From positions 1,674,001 through 1,738,000 of the forward strand of contig OY969789.1 of assembly GCA_963703085.1 (NCBI GenBank): a stretch of DNA of 64,000 nt. Reading direction: 5' to 3'. A program made the position numbers and the translations under genes. Of this stretch, positions 62,496 through 64,000 are shown in pieces. Numbering within the stretch: position 1 is the first letter of the stretch; every line of letters starts with the position of its first letter. The notes under the pieces are model-generated. The model ran no database searches and had not been told where the DNA came from. It saw only the letters and a program-made list of their open reading frames with translations. Origin of the DNA: DATAEG01 sp963703085 (GTDB taxonomy: Bacteria; Actinomycetota; Actinomycetes; Mycobacteriales; Jatrophihabitantaceae).

Positions 62496-63722
62496 ATGAC
62501 CGCTTTGGTGGAGCCCACCACTCCGGTCTCCCGCGGGTGGACACTGCGATTCAGCCTGCTGTGGTTCGGCTTCTGGATGGCGCAACTGGCGCCCATCCAA
62601 CTGGTCATTCCCAATCAGCTCGACGTGATCGATCATGCCCACAAGGTCCGTGACTTCGGGCTGATCAGCGGGCTGACCGGGATCGCTGCGCTGATTACGC
62701 TGCCGCTGTTCGGTGCGTTGTGCGATCGAACCAAGGCGCGGTTCGGCCGCCGCCGGGTGTGGATGGTGGCCGGCGTCGCGGTGTACGCGGTCGGTCTGCT
62801 CGGCACCGGAATCCAGCACACCTGGATCGGCATCGGGCTGGCCTTCCTCGTGGCATCGCTCGGCGTCAACATGGCCACGGCAGGCCTGACCGCGGCCATC
62901 GCGGACGAGGTGCCCGACCACCAGCGCGGCATGATCTCCGGCGCGATCTACGGCCCGCAGGCGATCGGCATCCTGGTCGGCCTGGTGGTGCTCACCGTCA
63001 TCGACAACAACGGTGCGATCGCGTACACCTTCCTCGCCCTGGCGATGGTGGGCTGCGCGGTGCCGTTCATCAGGCGCTACCGCGACATCGCGACAACCCA
63101 AGCCGCCCCGCCGCTGTCGCTGCGCTCCATCGCCACGGGCATGTGGATCAGCCCGCGGGACAACCCCGACTTCGCCTGGGCGTTCGCGGCCCGGCTGCTG
63201 GTCAACCTCGGCAACGCACTGGGCACCACGTACCTGCTGTACTTCCTGCAGGACTACCTCAAGGTGGACGACCCGGACGGCAGCCTGGTCATCCTCTCGC
63301 TCATCTACCTTGTCTTCACTCTCGCCGCGACCTACCTCGGCGGCATCGCATCGGACCGGTCCGGCCGGCGCCGCATCTTCGTCGGCGTGGCGTCGGTCTT
63401 GCAGGCCGTCGCATGCGTGGGGCTGACGGTGTACCCGACGTTCGGCACTGCGCTGGTCGGCGCAGCGTTCCTGGGTGCCGGGTACGGCGCGTTCATGTCC
63501 GTCGACCAGGCACTCATCACCGCCGTGCTGCCGGATGCCGCCTCCCGGGCCAAGGACCTCGGGGTGATGAACGTGGGCTCGGTCGGCCCGCAGGCACTCG
63601 CCCCGCTGATCGCCAGCCTGGTGATCGGCACCCTGGGTGGTTACCGGGTGCTGTTCGGCGCCGCCGGGCTGGCCACCCTGCTCGGCGCGGCAATGGTCCG
63701 GCAGATCCGGTCAGTGCGCTGA
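62496..63722 (+). CDS. MFS transporter, sugar-symporter (GPH)-like
   Basis: Membrane transporter of 408 residues with about 12 hydrophobic segments. The loop LFGALCDRTKARFGRRRVW matches the MFS motif A of glycoside/sugar symporters, and YLGGIASDRSGRRRIFVGV is the internal repeat of it in the second half. ATG 62496 starts before helix 1. Substrate unknown. The stop overlaps the convergent LuxR-type gene by 12 bp. Confidence 0.85.
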   Translation: MTALVEPTTPVSRGWTLRFSLLWFGFWMAQLAPIQLVIPNQLDVIDHAHKVRDFGLISGLTGIAALITLPLFGALCDRTKARFGRRRVWMVAGVAVYAVGLLGTGIQHTWIGIGLAFLVASLGVNMATAGLTAAIADEVPDHQRGMISGAIYGPQAIGILVGLVVLTVIDNNGAIAYTFLALAMVGCAVPFIRRYRDIATTQAAPPLSLRSIATGMWISPRDNPDFAWAFAARLLVNLGNALGTTYLLYFLQDYLKVDDPDGSLVILSLIYLVFTLAATYLGGIASDRSGRRRIFVGVASVLQAVACVGLTVYPTFGTALVGAAFLGAGYGAFMSVDQALITAVLPDAASRAKDLGVMNVGSVGPQALAPLIASLVIGTLGGYRVLFGAAGLATLLGAAMVRQIRSVR

Positions 63723-64000
63723 GCGCTGCACCAGGCCGCGGTGCGCCGCCTGCACGCCGGCCTGGAAACGAGTACGCACACCGAGGCCGGCCAGCAGCGC
63801 CGCGTTGCGCCTACCCAGCGTCCGGGTGCTGATGCCCAGCTCGCGAGCGATCGCCTCGTCCTTCATCCCGGTGCCGAGCAGGGCAAGCAGATCGGCATCG
63901 ATGACGTCGTCGGGCGCGGCATCCACGGAATAGGTGAGCAGTGGTACGGACTGCTGCCACAACAGCTCGAACAGGGCCACCAGCGATCGAACCACGGTCG
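63711..64000 (-). CDS. LuxR-type HTH regulator, C-terminal part, truncated by window
   Basis: The visible 95 residues end a regulator whose start lies beyond the window; the frame is open to position 64000. The C-terminal helix-turn-helix is ADLLALLGTGMKDEAIAREL then GISTRTLGRRNAALLAGLG, a LuxR/GerE-type domain in which the recognition-helix entry TRTL replaces the usual TVKR. It is convergent with the MFS gene. The N-terminal sensor part cannot be seen. Confidence 0.8.
   Translation of the reverse strand, partial: TVVRSLVALFELLWQQSVPLLTYSVDAAPDDVIDADLLALLGTGMKDEAIARELGISTRTLGRRNAALLAGLGVRTRFQAGVQAAHRGLVQRSAH

Overview
The window is a high-GC stretch of an Actinomycetota chromosome. Three things support this: near-continuous G/C third codon positions, frequent GTG starts with ATGA/GTGA start-stop overlaps, and the actinobacterial cell-division and signalling cluster fhaA-fhaB-pstP-rodA-pbpA-pknB next to a tRNA-Leu(CAG) gene. 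The sequence alone does not fix the genus; a Frankiales/Jatrophihabitans/Mycobacteriales-like soil actinomycete is plausible. I see no transposase, integrase, prophage, CRISPR array or rRNA. It reads as ordinary chromosome with a few accessory patches.

Layout. 1-2161: end of a branched-chain 2-oxoacid dehydrogenase locus (E1 beta, E2). 2163-6513: a LysR regulator divergent from a glutamate-type ABC uptake operon (gluABCD), then an amidotransferase and a P-loop kinase. 7910-10485: an OsmC protein and the bifunctional ring-opening enzyme PaaZ. 10613-13946: a secreted sialidase, a sarcosine-oxidase-like flavoenzyme and an alpha/beta hydrolase. 13997-24139: a molybdenum hydroxylase region with MoaD and MoaA (cofactor), CoxD-like and CoxE-like maturation proteins, a lipoprotein, XdhC, then CoxS-CoxL-CoxM-CoxG. 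CoxL carries the form II active-site motif. 24157-28275: LysE exporter, ArsR/SRPBCC pair, lipoprotein, cold-shock-like protein, Tat-exported surface protein and tRNA-Ser(TGA); a degenerate copy of the 3' half of this tRNA lies 1.65 kb away. 28533-35338: a giant secreted subtilase-like protein, then a beta-phosphoglucomutase/GH65 phosphorylase pair. 35339-39701: acetyltransferase, PaaK, PaaI, a DUF4012 membrane protein and an LAXTG-type surface protein. 40027-49217: citrate synthase, a sedolisin protease, a double-GNAT protein, an MFS exporter with DUF2630, a LolA/RseB-like protein and an OmpR/histidine kinase pair. 49240-57293: the pknB-to-fhaA cluster and tRNA-Leu. 57301-64000: glyoxalase-fold protein, asparaginase, a DrrAB-type ABC exporter behind a perfect 14-bp inverted repeat, a DUF222/HNH protein, an MFS transporter and a LuxR-type regulator cut by the window end.

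Functional links. MoaA/MoaD, CoxD/CoxE, XdhC and CoxG would together make and insert the molybdenum cofactor of the CoxSLM enzyme. PaaK, PaaI and PaaZ belong to phenylacetate degradation but are split over two sites, with no paaABCDE in view. The HAD mutase and GH65 enzyme form the usual disaccharide phosphorolysis pair. The Ser/Thr kinase, its phosphatase and two FHA proteins sit with RodA and PbpA, coupling signalling to cell-wall growth.

The most unusual feature is a set of up to eight single-base shifts (gluB, gluC, the gluD start, coxS, coxG, two in the subtilase-like gene, and the DUF222/HNH gene). Every one needs one base skipped (+1) to restore a family-like protein; none goes the other way. 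Residual assembly insertions are the simplest explanation. Three hits in one operon and two in one gene make this worth checking against raw reads.
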